Source: Streptomyces sp. NBC_01232 (GTDB lineage: Bacteria; Actinomycetota; Actinomycetes; Streptomycetales; Streptomycetaceae). From it: 64,000 nucleotides of DNA. A model generated the notes under the pieces. The model did not search any database. It was not told the origin of the DNA and saw nothing but the letters and a program-made list of their open reading frames with translations. The translations under genes were made by a program, and so were the position numbers. Location of the stretch: NCBI RefSeq assembly GCF_035989885.1, contig NZ_CP108518.1, positions 8,361,001 to 8,425,000 on the forward strand, written 5' to 3'. Positions 1 through 8,597 of this stretch are shown here, piece after piece (within the stretch, counting starts at the first letter, position 1; each line of letters starts with the position of its first letter).

Positions 1-1
1 C

Positions 2-199
2 CGGGTACTCGCCCGCCTCCTCGACGAGGGCACGGCGTGGATCAGCGGCTCCACCTGGCACGGCCGCCGGGTCATGCGCATCTCCGTGAGCAACTGGTCG
101 ACGACCGACGAGGACGTCGCGCGCACCCTCGACGCGATCCGCGGCGCGTCCCAGGGATCCGGCGGGACCCGAGACGGCGAGGGCCCCGCCCGTGCCTAA
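2..199 (+). CDS. PLP-dependent decarboxylase, C-terminal fragment
   Basis: Only the last 65 codons are inside the window; the gene enters from the left edge and ends at TAA 197-199. The readable part contains a GTAWISGSTWHGRRVMRISV stretch followed by a short helical tail. This matches the C-terminal small domain of pyridoxal-phosphate group II decarboxylases (aspartate, glutamate or aromatic amino acid type). The catalytic lysine and substrate pocket lie outside the window, so the substrate cannot be told. It converges with the caspase gene and the two stop codons overlap by 4 nt (196-199), so the ends are tightly packed with no terminator between them. Confidence 0.7.
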   Translation, partial: RVLARLLDEGTAWISGSTWHGRRVMRISVSNWSTTDEDVARTLDAIRGASQGSGGTRDGEGPARA

Positions 200-2661
200 C
201 TCACGCCGTCCGCGATGTGGTGCGCGATGTTGACGTCCGGCCCGTGGGCCGCGCGCAGGTCCTCGGCCCATGCCGTACTCCGCGTACCCGCGTACGTGAC
301 CCACCCCGGCGTGACGCCCAGTCGGAAGCCCCCGGGGAGCGGCTCGCCCTCCGGTGTGCGGGGAAGGAAGTCCAGCGGTGAGGGGCCGTCCGACGCGTAC
401 ACGACGCAGTCGGCGGCGACCGCCAGCGGGAACAGGTCCGCCTCCCGCGCCACCTTGAGCATCTTGCGGTGCGTGTTGACCCGGGCCGTCGCCCCGACGG
501 CGGCCCGGATGTCCGGCCGCCGGGCCGGGCGTGGCGGGGCCGCCCCGTACGGACGCCCAGCGAGCATGTCCAGACCGCCCTCGGCGGTCGCCTCGATCGC
601 GCCGAGAACGGCGGCCGCTCCGGGATCGATCCGCGCGCTGCGGGCCATGGCGTCCAGGAACTCCTTGCCGGTGAGACCAGGGGTCACGCCGAGATCGGCC
701 ATGGTGGCCAGATAGCCGTTCCGCAGCCGTTTGTACCAGGCGTCCAGGTAGCCGCCGCTGCGGGTACGGACGTACGCCTCGAGGGGGTGGACGGCGAAGC
801 CCAGCTCCACCGCGTAGGCGAGCGTCGGGGTGGTGTACCAGGCCGCGCCAGCCGGGGCCCGGCCGTGCGGGGTGAACGGGGAGGGCAGGCGCGCGTCGAG
901 GGCGATGTGGGACAGGTCCACGAGCCAGCTGCCGGGCAGGGTCTTGTCGAAGCGCGGCCGCTCGACGTGGACAGGGGCGCCCTGCCCCACCCTCAGCCGG
1001 TTCGCCGCCGAGGCCAGCATCATGTTCACCCTAATGCCGACCACGTGCGGTGCGCGGAGCTCGGCGGCGGTCGGCGGACGCGACCAGGAGTGCGTTTCCT
1101 CCCGCAACACCCGGTCCGGTTCGCGCAGGTGGGAGCCGGGACGGTCGCCCACCGGCACGGGGTGTCCGTCCGGGTCCTCGCACGGAGCCAAGTCCACCAC
1201 TTCCGTCAGCGCACCCGGATTGGGCGCGGACACCCAGGCTCCGGTCCGCTTCTCCCGGACGGCACGGGTCGGCGGCCGCAGCGCGGTCATGAGCTCCAGG
1301 CCCGTGTCGGCGGGCGAGCCGCACGGGGTGATGACGCGCTCGGCATAGGTGCCGAGCACCCGGGCGACCTCCGCGGGCGGGCGCTGTGCGGTCCCGCCCC
1401 AGTGGCGGGGGTCGAGCGCGCCCCAGGGCAGCACGCACAGCTGCACCCACTGCCGTCGGCCCCCGGCGCCGGAGCGGTACAGCCGGGTCCAGGCACCGAC
1501 GCCGGGCCCCGCCGGCTGCCAGCCCGCCCGCCGAAGCCGCACGACGGCCTCGTGTTCGTCCGGAAGGCACCGGGAACCGCCGTCCGGGCGGGCCGGGAGG
1601 CCGAACCGTCCGGCGCCGGTGTCGGTGAGGACCAACAGGGGACCGGCGTCCTCGCCGTGGCGGTTCAGCCGTGCCACGCCGAGCCCCGCCCGGGCCGTCG
1701 CCCACTCCAGGAGCGCGTCGAGCGTGGTGGCGGGGGAGTGCAGCACGCGGCCTTCCGCGCCGTACGCCCGTACCCGGCCCTCCTCGGCGTCGATGACGGC
1801 GAGCGGCCCGTTCCCGAATCGGGATGCCGTGGTGTCGGGGAGGGCGGCCCGGTTACGGAGGCGGATCCGGGCGGCCACGGCGTTCTGGGCGAACTGCTGG
1901 GGTTCGGGGCTGCCGCGCTCGCGCATCCGGCGCCGTACGGAGCGCCAGGCGTCCTCCAGGCTCAACTCCGGCCCACCGTCCGCGATGCCGCGCTCCAGCA
2001 GGGCGATCAGCTCACCGGTGAACTCCGGGAACCGGGCACCCGGCGGGACGAAGGAGCGCCGCGTCGGCGGAGCCGAGGTCAGCACGCAGTCCCCGTAGTC
2101 GTCCGCGTCGGGCACCTGCACTGCGCCGTCACCGCCGCCCCCGTCCGGGTGCTCGGCCTCCTCCAGGGCGTGGGCGAGATCGACACGGGTGGGGACGCCG
2201 GCGCCCGACATCGCACCCGCCAGGCCGCTGTAGCAGCAGTCGAGCACCGTCACCCGGTGCCGCGCCCGGTAGCCGGCCTGCCGCAGCACATCGCGCAGCA
2301 TCCGGTACGGCAGCGTCCCGATCTGCGGATGGTCCGCATCCGCCTCGGCCAGCGCCAGGTACAACCGCTCGTCGCGGTCGCGCAGCCCGTGCCCGGCGAA
2401 GTACACGAAGAGCGTCTCCGTGGCCTCCAGGGCCGCGTCACGCACCGCGCCCAGCACCTGGGAGACGGAAGCGTCCGCGCCCAGCACGGTGACGTGCGCG
2501 GCGGGCAGCCCCCAGACGGAGGGATCCCGCAGCAGATCGGCGAGGCGCCGTGCCCCGGCCGCCGCCGCGGGCAGGGGCTCCAGGTCCGGGTGGGTGAATC
2601 CGTCGATCCCGATCAGTACCGCCCGGCTCTCGACCGGGTCAGGAACCGGCACCGTGGGCAT
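196..2661 (-). CDS. Caspase-like protease fused to Tap-like (telomere-associated protein) region
   Basis: An 821-residue protein. Residues 12-268 are a caspase-fold (C14) peptidase: an early beta strand AVLIGIDGF, the catalytic histidine in YFAGHG (His91) and the cysteine in LDCCYSG (Cys143). Residues 281-821 match, from memory, the body of the Streptomyces telomere-associated protein Tap, with landmarks GLELMTALRPPTRAV, SPFTPHG, AYVRTRSGGYLDAWY, RPDIRAAV and SPLDFLP. Known Tap carries an N-terminal helix-turn-helix and recruits terminal protein Tpg to linear telomeres; here the helix-turn-helix is replaced by the protease. The start is the ATG at 2661, inside the end of the EACC1 gene (23-nt overlap), so the two are probably co-translated. 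A longer upstream reading in this frame is the shadow of EACC1. The fusion and its role as a telomere-linked conflict effector are inference; both domain identities look solid. Confidence 0.82.
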   Translation of the reverse strand: MPTVPVPDPVESRAVLIGIDGFTHPDLEPLPAAAAGARRLADLLRDPSVWGLPAAHVTVLGADASVSQVLGAVRDAALEATETLFVYFAGHGLRDRDERLYLALAEADADHPQIGTLPYRMLRDVLRQAGYRARHRVTVLDCCYSGLAGAMSGAGVPTRVDLAHALEEAEHPDGGGGDGAVQVPDADDYGDCVLTSAPPTRRSFVPPGARFPEFTGELIALLERGIADGGPELSLEDAWRSVRRRMRERGSPEPQQFAQNAVAARIRLRNRAALPDTTASRFGNGPLAVIDAEEGRVRAYGAEGRVLHSPATTLDALLEWATARAGLGVARLNRHGEDAGPLLVLTDTGAGRFGLPARPDGGSRCLPDEHEAVVRLRRAGWQPAGPGVGAWTRLYRSGAGGRRQWVQLCVLPWGALDPRHWGGTAQRPPAEVARVLGTYAERVITPCGSPADTGLELMTALRPPTRAVREKRTGAWVSAPNPGALTEVVDLAPCEDPDGHPVPVGDRPGSHLREPDRVLREETHSWSRPPTAAELRAPHVVGIRVNMMLASAANRLRVGQGAPVHVERPRFDKTLPGSWLVDLSHIALDARLPSPFTPHGRAPAGAAWYTTPTLAYAVELGFAVHPLEAYVRTRSGGYLDAWYKRLRNGYLATMADLGVTPGLTGKEFLDAMARSARIDPGAAAVLGAIEATAEGGLDMLAGRPYGAAPPRPARRPDIRAAVGATARVNTHRKMLKVAREADLFPLAVAADCVVYASDGPSPLDFLPRTPEGEPLPGGFRLGVTPGWVTYAGTRSTAWAEDLRAAHGPDVNIAHHIADGVS

Positions 2662-3154
2662 CCTCGGACGTGCCCTCCGGCGTTCGCCCTGAGACATCCG
2701 GGGCGTCGGCGGCATCCTCGGCATCCGGGGTGCCCGCGGCATCCGGTGCCGGCCGTCCCGCCGCCAGGGCGCGCGCGATGCGGGCCGCGTCCTGCGGCGT
2801 ACCGTCCTCGACGACCACACGGACACCGTCGTACTCGACCACCAGTCGCGATCCGGCGCGCAGCCGGGGCGGCAGCGAGGCGCGGAACGTCCGGTGTGCG
2901 TACACCAGCGCCGTGGCGGAGAAGCCGGACGAGACCGCGAGGCTGATCCACTCGACCACATCGCCACCCGACATGGCTCCGCCCGGGGCCGCCGCGCGGA
3001 CGCGGTGAACGGCCGCGTGCCGGGAGACGTCGCGGTCCTGGGCCAGCCAGTCGGCGAAGTCCCCGGTGAGCCGGGTTCGTTCGGTGGGTCCGGCGACGTC
3101 GGCCGCACCCGGGCCCCCGTCACCGGACTCGATCCGCACACGCATGCCAGCCAT
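2639..3154 (-). CDS. EACC1 family (effector-associated constant component 1)
   Basis: A 171-residue protein. It starts with a short strand MRVRIES, followed by a region rich in charged residues. A hydrophobic helix lies around residues 62-85 (DVVEWISLAVSSGFSATALV). After this comes a YDGVRVVVEDGTPQDAARI strand-helix unit, then a low-complexity acidic tail. This layout is that of EACC1, a small protein found beside caspase, trypsin-like and other effectors in actinobacterial conflict systems described computationally. The ATG at 3154 is chosen for its GGGGGA ribosome site; ATG 3145 is an alternative. The tail overlaps the caspase start by 23 nt, the usual EACC1-effector arrangement. No NACHT, STAND or other NTPase gene follows. 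Function in the family is unproven; EACC1 is thought to link the effector to a sensor or the membrane. Confidence 0.75.
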   Translation of the reverse strand: MAGMRVRIESGDGGPGAADVAGPTERTRLTGDFADWLAQDRDVSRHAAVHRVRAAAPGGAMSGGDVVEWISLAVSSGFSATALVYAHRTFRASLPPRLRAGSRLVVEYDGVRVVVEDGTPQDAARIARALAAGRPAPDAAGTPDAEDAADAPDVSGRTPEGTSEDAHGAGS

Positions 3155-3339
3155 CCCCGGTCCCCCTGCTTCCGATACTTCCAACTGCCCTGCGCACACT
3201 GCCGCAAGCCGATCTCACCTTAACCGTGCGGATCTTGTGGCGGTGTACGAGGCCGGAAGTGCGCAGCGGGAACGGCTTGACCCCGACCCGCGCGAGAGCG
3301 CCTCGCACACCGCATCCTCGGGGGAGGGCTGACACGGGG

Positions 3340-4674
3340 TCACTTCAGCGCGGAGGTGAGGGTGACGGGCGTCGGGCCGTCGGGGCGGACGGTGATGCTG
3401 TACGCCGCCCGCTCCGGGACGGACCGGAAGTCCGGGACGTGGCCGGGCAGCAGCTCCTCGAGGAGGGCCACCGACTCGCGCAGGGCGAACTGCTGGCCGA
3501 GGCAGGCGCGGGGACCGATGCCGAAGGGCAGGTAGGCGCCCGGCCGGGTGGGACGGCTGCCCGCGGCGGTGAAGCGCCGAGGATCGAAGTGCTCGGGATC
3601 CGGCCACAGGCCGGGATCGCGGTGGGTGAGGTAGGGGCATACGAGCAGGTCCGTGCCCGCTTCGACGGCGTAGCCGGCCAGGACGTCGGCCTCGGCGGCG
3701 TGCCTGGGCAGGAGCCAGGCGGACGGGTAGAGCCGTAGCGTCTCGCTGACCAGGGCCTGGATGGCCGCGCGCCGCTCCGGTGAACCGGGGCGGCCCGCCG
3801 CGAGCGCCTCCTCGCGGGCCGAGGGGTGGCGGTCGAGGAGCAGATACAGCCAGGTCAGCGTGGTCGCGGTGGTCTCGTGGCCGGCGACCAGCAGGGTGAC
3901 GAGCTCGTCGCGCAGCAACTGGTCGGTGTACTCGGGGCGTTCGGCGGCCGCCTCCACCAGAACCTGCAGCAGCCCCGGCCCGTCGGGGCCGGGCTCTCCG
4001 GCCCGGGCCGCGGCCACCGCGTGCCGGGCGACGGCGTCGATCCTGGCCAGATCGCCGGCGACGGCGTCCCGGGCGTCCACCTGATCCGCGGGCAGGCTCG
4101 GCAGCGTGGCCACCACCGTGGCCACGGCGGTCAGTTCGTGTGCCGTGGCCTCGTCGAGAGGGTGCCCGGTGAGCGCCCGCCAGATGGTGTCCAGGGCGAA
4201 GCGGCGCATCTCCTCGCCGAGGTCGAAGGTCCGCCCGGTGCGCGCGTGGCCGGCCCACCGCTCGGCCGCGGTCCGGGCCGCCGCGGTGATCCGCTGCTCG
4301 TAGCGGCGCATCCCCGTCCCGGTGAACTGCGACTGCAGCAGCTTGCGTTGCCGCTGCCAGGCTTCGCCGGTCGCGGCGAGCACCCCGTCGCCGATGAGCA
4401 GACGGGCGCGGTGGGAGCGCTTGACGTACCGGGCGGGGTGCCGGGCGAGTACGTGCTGAACGGCTTCGGGCTCGGTGACCAGGACGGTCGGCTCCGGTCC
4501 GAGGCGGAACGCGGCGACACCGCCGAGGCGCTCCCGTACCTGCGTCAAAAGGTCGACCAGTTCACCCTTGTGGGTGCGCCACCGCTCCACGCAGTCGGCG
4601 TCCGCCTCGGGGAGGGCCCGCCCCGTCCCGGACCGCGGGGGGACGAGCGGCCTGCTGCTGGCGTCGGTGGCCAC
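3340..4674 (-). CDS. Cytochrome P450
   Basis: A 444-residue soluble P450 with all core motifs in order: WQRQRKLLQSQF in the C-helix region, the I-helix oxygen-activation motif AGHETTATTL, the K-helix ETLRLYP, an FDPRRF meander motif, and the heme-ligand loop FGIGPRACLGQQFA near the C terminus. The K-helix and heme-loop style resemble bacterial enzymes of the CYP4/CYP102/CYP170 side rather than the CYP105 side. The start is GTG 4674 with AGGAG eight bases upstream. There is no redox partner or terpene synthase next to it; the nearest ferredoxin is 13 kb away in an unrelated operon. It is followed by EACC1 after 185 nt on the same strand, which may be coincidence. Substrate unknown. Confidence 0.93.
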   Translation of the reverse strand: MATDASSRPLVPPRSGTGRALPEADADCVERWRTHKGELVDLLTQVRERLGGVAAFRLGPEPTVLVTEPEAVQHVLARHPARYVKRSHRARLLIGDGVLAATGEAWQRQRKLLQSQFTGTGMRRYEQRITAAARTAAERWAGHARTGRTFDLGEEMRRFALDTIWRALTGHPLDEATAHELTAVATVVATLPSLPADQVDARDAVAGDLARIDAVARHAVAAARAGEPGPDGPGLLQVLVEAAAERPEYTDQLLRDELVTLLVAGHETTATTLTWLYLLLDRHPSAREEALAAGRPGSPERRAAIQALVSETLRLYPSAWLLPRHAAEADVLAGYAVEAGTDLLVCPYLTHRDPGLWPDPEHFDPRRFTAAGSRPTRPGAYLPFGIGPRACLGQQFALRESVALLEELLPGHVPDFRSVPERAAYSITVRPDGPTPVTLTSALK

Positions 4675-4785
4675 GGCTGTTCTCCTGTCCGGCTGCCGGG
4701 ACGGTGCCCCGGGGAGTGCGTCGGCATCACGGACTGTACGTGCGCGGACGTGCGCGGTGACAGTGCCGGAAGGCCGATGGCCGGT

Positions 4786-6873
4786 TCACGCGGGTGGCGG
4801 GTTGGAGGGCACGCCGATGCGGGCCGCGAGGAGGGCGATGTCGTCGTCGGCGGACGCGGGGACCAGATGCGCGATGAGGGAGTCGCAGAGGTGGTCGAGC
4901 GATTGCTGGGGTGCGCCGAGCAGGCCGGTGAGCTCGCTCAGGCGTTCGTCGATGTCGCGGCTGCGGGCCTCGATGAGGCCGTCGGTGTACAGGACCAGGA
5001 CGCTCCCCGGCGGCACGGCGATGTCGGTGGTGGTGAAGGAGATGCCGCCGACGCCCAGGGGGACGCCCGGCGGGGTCGTGACGAGGTAGACGGTGCCGTC
5101 CGGCTGGACCACGGCCGGGGGCGGGTGTCCGGCGCGCGTGACCGTGCAGTGTCCGGTGACCGGGTCGCAGACCACGTAGAGGAAGGTCGCGAGCATCGGA
5201 TCCGACAGGTCGGCGAGGGTGGCTTCGAGATGGTGGAGCAGGGCCGTCGGAGGCATGTCGAGGCGGCCGAGGGCGCGGACGGTCGCGGAGAGGCGCCCCA
5301 TGACGGCGGCGGCCGCGATGCCGTGGCCCATGACGTCGCCGATGAGGAGCGCGGCCCGGCCTCCGCTGAGGGGGAGGACGTCGTACCAGTCACCGCCGAC
5401 CTCGTTGACGTCGCTGGCCGCCAGGTAGCGGTGGGCGATCTCGATGCCGGGCGGTGGGGTGACGTGCTGGGGGAGCATGCTGCGCTGGAGGACGACCGCG
5501 GTCTCGTGTTCGTGGTGGTAGAGGCGTGCGTTGTCGATGCTGATGGCGGCGCGGGCCGACAGCTCACCGGCGAGGGTGACGTCGTCGGACCCGAAGGGGC
5601 CGGTCCGCCCGGTGCGGTAGAAGGTGGCGACGCCGAGGACCATGTCACGGGCGACGAGCGGGGTCATCATGAACGAGTGCACGCCCAGCTCCAGGAGCTG
5701 GGCCGGCTTGGGGGTGTGCCGGGCCGCGGGTGCGACGGTCCGGTCGTCGAGGTGGGCGATCAGGAACGGCTGACGGGCAGCGAGGGCCTGGCTGTAGGGG
5801 GCGGTCGTGGGGAAGATGAGGGTCCTGCCCAGGGGCGCCAGGGCCTGTGTGACGGCGGAGCCGGTCAGGGGTGCCTTGCCCAGACGGCGCAGGGCGACGC
5901 CCCCGGCCAGACCCGTGCCGGGTTCGATGCCCCGGGCGAGGGAATCCAGTACGTCGACCGTGACGGCGCTCGCGAGGTGCGGGACGGCGAGGTCGGCGAG
6001 TTCCTGCGCCGTGCGCTCCAGGTCGAGGCTGGCGCCGATCCGGGAGCTCGCCTCGCTGAGCAGCGCGAGGCGGCGGCGGCCCGCCTCGGCCTCGGTGTGG
6101 TCGCGCTGCTGCGTGGTGATGTCGAGGAGCGAGGCGATCACGCCGATCGGCCGGCCGCCCGGGTCCTCGACACGCACGTACGAGCACGACCACACATGGT
6201 CGTGCTCCGGGTCGGCCGGGGTCCGGCCGGTACGGCGACGGTCGAGGACCGGCTCACCCGAGTCCAGGACCTGGCGCATCGCCTCCTCCATCTCGCCGGC
6301 GTTCACCTCGGGCAGCAACTCCGCCAGCCGCCGCCCCACATGGGCGGATTCCGTGAGGCCGTTCATCGCTTCGAGGGCCGGGTTGACCTGGAGGAACCGC
6401 AGTTCCGTGTCGAGGACCCCGATTCCGACCGGCGAGCGGGCGAACAGCCCGTCCCAGACGGCCGAGGACCCCCGGATACGGCGTGCTGCGTGCGCGTCCG
6501 CGGCGAAGACCAGCACGGCCGAGGCGCCGTGGCGGCGGTCCGGGACCGGGCAGGCCCAGATCTCCAGCTCCAGCGGGTGCCCCTTGCTGTGCCAGGCGGT
6601 GACCGTACCCATCACCCCGCGCCCGGTGGCGGCCGTCTCCCACAGGGCCCGGCCCAGGCTGCGGTCGGCTCCCGGATGGAGCAGGTCGGAGATGTGCCGC
6701 CCCAGCACCTCGGGCGGGGCGTAGCCGAGGAGCTGCTGGGCGCCGTGGTTCCAGCGGACGATCATCCCGTCGCTGCTGGTGGCCACGAGTGCGACCGGCA
6801 GGGCGCCCAGCCATCCTCCGGCGTCCTGGGCGGCGCTGCTGATCAGGTCGTCGAGCGGCATCTCCTCATGCAT
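4786..6873 (-). CDS. PAS-PAS-GAF-SpoIIE (PP2C-type) serine phosphatase
   Basis: A 695-residue multidomain signalling protein. Residues 15-120 form a PAS domain (IVRWNHGAQQLLGYAPPEVL) and residues 125-235 a second one (FARSPVGIGVLDTELRFLQV). A GAF domain covers about 245-430, and a SpoIIE/PP2C phosphatase follows with the metal motifs GGDWYDV, GDVMGHG and LVLYTDGLIE. Such enzymes dephosphorylate STAS-domain anti-anti-sigma factors and so release sigma factors. No transmembrane segment is seen, so sensing is cytoplasmic. The start is ATG 6873 with AGGAG ten bases upstream; ATG 6861 is possible but its ribosome site would be too close. No anti-sigma or STAS gene is adjacent, so its partner lies elsewhere. 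Confidence 0.92.
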   Translation of the reverse strand: MHEEMPLDDLISSAAQDAGGWLGALPVALVATSSDGMIVRWNHGAQQLLGYAPPEVLGRHISDLLHPGADRSLGRALWETAATGRGVMGTVTAWHSKGHPLELEIWACPVPDRRHGASAVLVFAADAHAARRIRGSSAVWDGLFARSPVGIGVLDTELRFLQVNPALEAMNGLTESAHVGRRLAELLPEVNAGEMEEAMRQVLDSGEPVLDRRRTGRTPADPEHDHVWSCSYVRVEDPGGRPIGVIASLLDITTQQRDHTEAEAGRRRLALLSEASSRIGASLDLERTAQELADLAVPHLASAVTVDVLDSLARGIEPGTGLAGGVALRRLGKAPLTGSAVTQALAPLGRTLIFPTTAPYSQALAARQPFLIAHLDDRTVAPAARHTPKPAQLLELGVHSFMMTPLVARDMVLGVATFYRTGRTGPFGSDDVTLAGELSARAAISIDNARLYHHEHETAVVLQRSMLPQHVTPPPGIEIAHRYLAASDVNEVGGDWYDVLPLSGGRAALLIGDVMGHGIAAAAVMGRLSATVRALGRLDMPPTALLHHLEATLADLSDPMLATFLYVVCDPVTGHCTVTRAGHPPPAVVQPDGTVYLVTTPPGVPLGVGGISFTTTDIAVPPGSVLVLYTDGLIEARSRDIDERLSELTGLLGAPQQSLDHLCDSLIAHLVPASADDDIALLAARIGVPSNPPPA

Positions 6874-7042
6874 CCTGCACCCGCTCCTCCGGGGCGGCCC
6901 CGGTCTCGCGCTGCGGCAGCCCCGCAGGACCGGGATGCGCCACCGCCGCCACCGCCGCCGCCCCCGCACCGCAGCCGCGCCGCCGTCCGCTCCTGCGGCC
7001 GCTCACCTGGTGCGGCCTGCGGCTGTGCGTCGTCCACACCTC

Positions 7043-8422
7043 TTATCGTCGCCCGGATGGCTCTGTGGCGCCCCCCGGCCGCGCGGCTCCCGCGCCGGCG
7101 GCCGCCGCGGCGGGGGCGGCGATGGCGCAGCGGAGGCGGTCGGCGGTCACCGGGGCGCCGTCGGCCACGTTCCGGTCGTACGTCACGGCCCTGACCTGCA
7201 CGGGCCGGGCTCCGACGGCGACCGCGACGACCGCGTCGAGATCCGGGTCGGCCTGCAGGCGGGAGCCGGGAAGGGCGGCCGCGACGGTCGCCGCGTTCTC
7301 CTGCTGGCCGGTGGCGTAGCGGATGACGGGCGGGCCCGCCGGGCGCACCGGCGGGGCGGTCCGGGAGGTGTCGGTGACGGAGAACCCGTTGCCGCGCAGG
7401 GCGGCGGCCACGTCGGCGTCGTCCACGTGCACGGTGATCCGGGCCGGGTCCGTGGGGGCCGGATTCTCGGCGACGGGCTGGATCCGGATGTCGCCGGTGA
7501 TCGGGCGGTCCGCGCCCAGCGCGTCCCAGAGCGCGGCGGATCGGGTCTCGTCCCATACGAGGGTGGAGCCCACACCGGGTACGCGGTGGTCGAAGAGCCG
7601 GATCGGGACGGTCGCGAACTCCGTCCGGTCCGCCCGGAGGTGACCGAGCGACCAGCCGATGCGGACCAGGTCGTCCAGCCCCGTGCGCTCGTCGGTGCGT
7701 ACGGTCTTCAGCAGGGTGCGTACGGTCCGCGCCGTGCTGATCGGGCCGTTGAGGGAGCCCTCCGCGGTGAGGCGCGCCAGCAGGTCGTTGACCACGCGCT
7801 GCTGGCGGCGGACCCGGCCGAGGTCGCCGGGCCGGAGGTTGACGTGCCGGGCCCGGACGTAGCGCAGGGCCTTGTTCCCGTTGGCGAGGTGGCGGCCGGC
7901 GCCGATGTCGAGGCCCGAGTTCTCGTCCTTGAGCGGGGTGTCCGTGCACACGGTCGCCCCGCCGAGGTTGTCGACCGTCTTCTCGAAGCCCGTGAAACCG
8001 GTCTCCAGGTAGTGGTCGATGCGCAGCCCGGTGGCCTTCTCGACGGTGGCCACGGTGAGCGGGCCCCCGCCGATCGCGTACGCACCGTTGATCTTTCCGC
8101 TGCGGGCCGGGCCGGTGGTGCCCGCGTACTCGACGTAGGAGTCGCGCGGGATGGAGACGATGCTCGCGCGCCGCCGGTTCTGGGACAGGTGCACGAGCAT
8201 CATCACGTCGGTGCAGTTGCAGCCCTTGCCGCCCACGTGGAGCCGCCGCTTCTCGGCCGCGGAGATCCCGGCGCGGCTGTCGATACCCACGACCAGGATG
8301 TTCGTGCCCCGGCCGCCGACGCCGACCGTCGGCGCGCTCGTGGCCGAGACGGCCTGCGAGCCGGCGAAGGTACCGCAGGAGAGGGCGGTCAGCAGGGTGA
8401 GGGCGACAGCGGTACGACGCAA
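7043..8422 (-). CDS. LCP (LytR-CpsA-Psr) family cell wall glycopolymer ligase
   Basis: A 459-residue exported protein. The N terminus is a short signal or anchor (MRRTAVALTLLTALSCGTFA), then the LCP catalytic domain with GIDSR, TDVMMLVHL, SIPRDS and YVRARH, whose Arg/Asp residues bind the polyprenyl-pyrophosphate substrate. Residues from about 350 on resemble the LytR C-terminal domain (NGFSVTDTSR, VIRYATGQQENA). LCP proteins transfer teichoic acid-like or polysaccharide chains from the lipid carrier to peptidoglycan outside the membrane. The N-terminal hydrophobic segment is short and could be cleaved, which would be unusual for LCP proteins, normally membrane-anchored. It lies upstream of the SpoIIE gene on the same strand with a 169-nt gap. 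Confidence 0.9.
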   Translation of the reverse strand: MRRTAVALTLLTALSCGTFAGSQAVSATSAPTVGVGGRGTNILVVGIDSRAGISAAEKRRLHVGGKGCNCTDVMMLVHLSQNRRRASIVSIPRDSYVEYAGTTGPARSGKINGAYAIGGGPLTVATVEKATGLRIDHYLETGFTGFEKTVDNLGGATVCTDTPLKDENSGLDIGAGRHLANGNKALRYVRARHVNLRPGDLGRVRRQQRVVNDLLARLTAEGSLNGPISTARTVRTLLKTVRTDERTGLDDLVRIGWSLGHLRADRTEFATVPIRLFDHRVPGVGSTLVWDETRSAALWDALGADRPITGDIRIQPVAENPAPTDPARITVHVDDADVAAALRGNGFSVTDTSRTAPPVRPAGPPVIRYATGQQENAATVAAALPGSRLQADPDLDAVVAVAVGARPVQVRAVTYDRNVADGAPVTADRLRCAIAAPAAAAAGAGAARPGGATEPSGRR

Positions 8423-8597
8423 GGCACATCCCCAAAATAGAACGAACCGGCTGAAATGGGTAATGTACTGGCCGTCTGTGCGAGCGGCCGGGCTGTACGC
8501 GCCGGGATTCCTCCCAGGAGGGGGCGGGCTTGGTACATCTGCCCGCCGTCGCGTCGGTGCGGGGTCGGGTGCGGCGTCCGGCGCGGCGTCGGGCCGT

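Noticed and set aside
2662..3207. N-terminal extension of the caspase-Tap frame
   Set aside because: It overlaps EACC1 in another frame and is low-complexity Arg/Pro. The ATG at 2661 gives a clean caspase start.
3340..4674. P450 paired with the ferredoxin at 17.7 kb
   Set aside because: They are 13 kb apart, in different operons. The ferredoxin is coupled to the NuoF-like gene instead.
3826..7194. 1122-codon open frame on the plus strand
   Set aside because: It lies antisense to the P450 and SpoIIE genes and crosses their boundary. It is Gly/Arg/Gln-rich with no domain, as expected from third-position GC bias.
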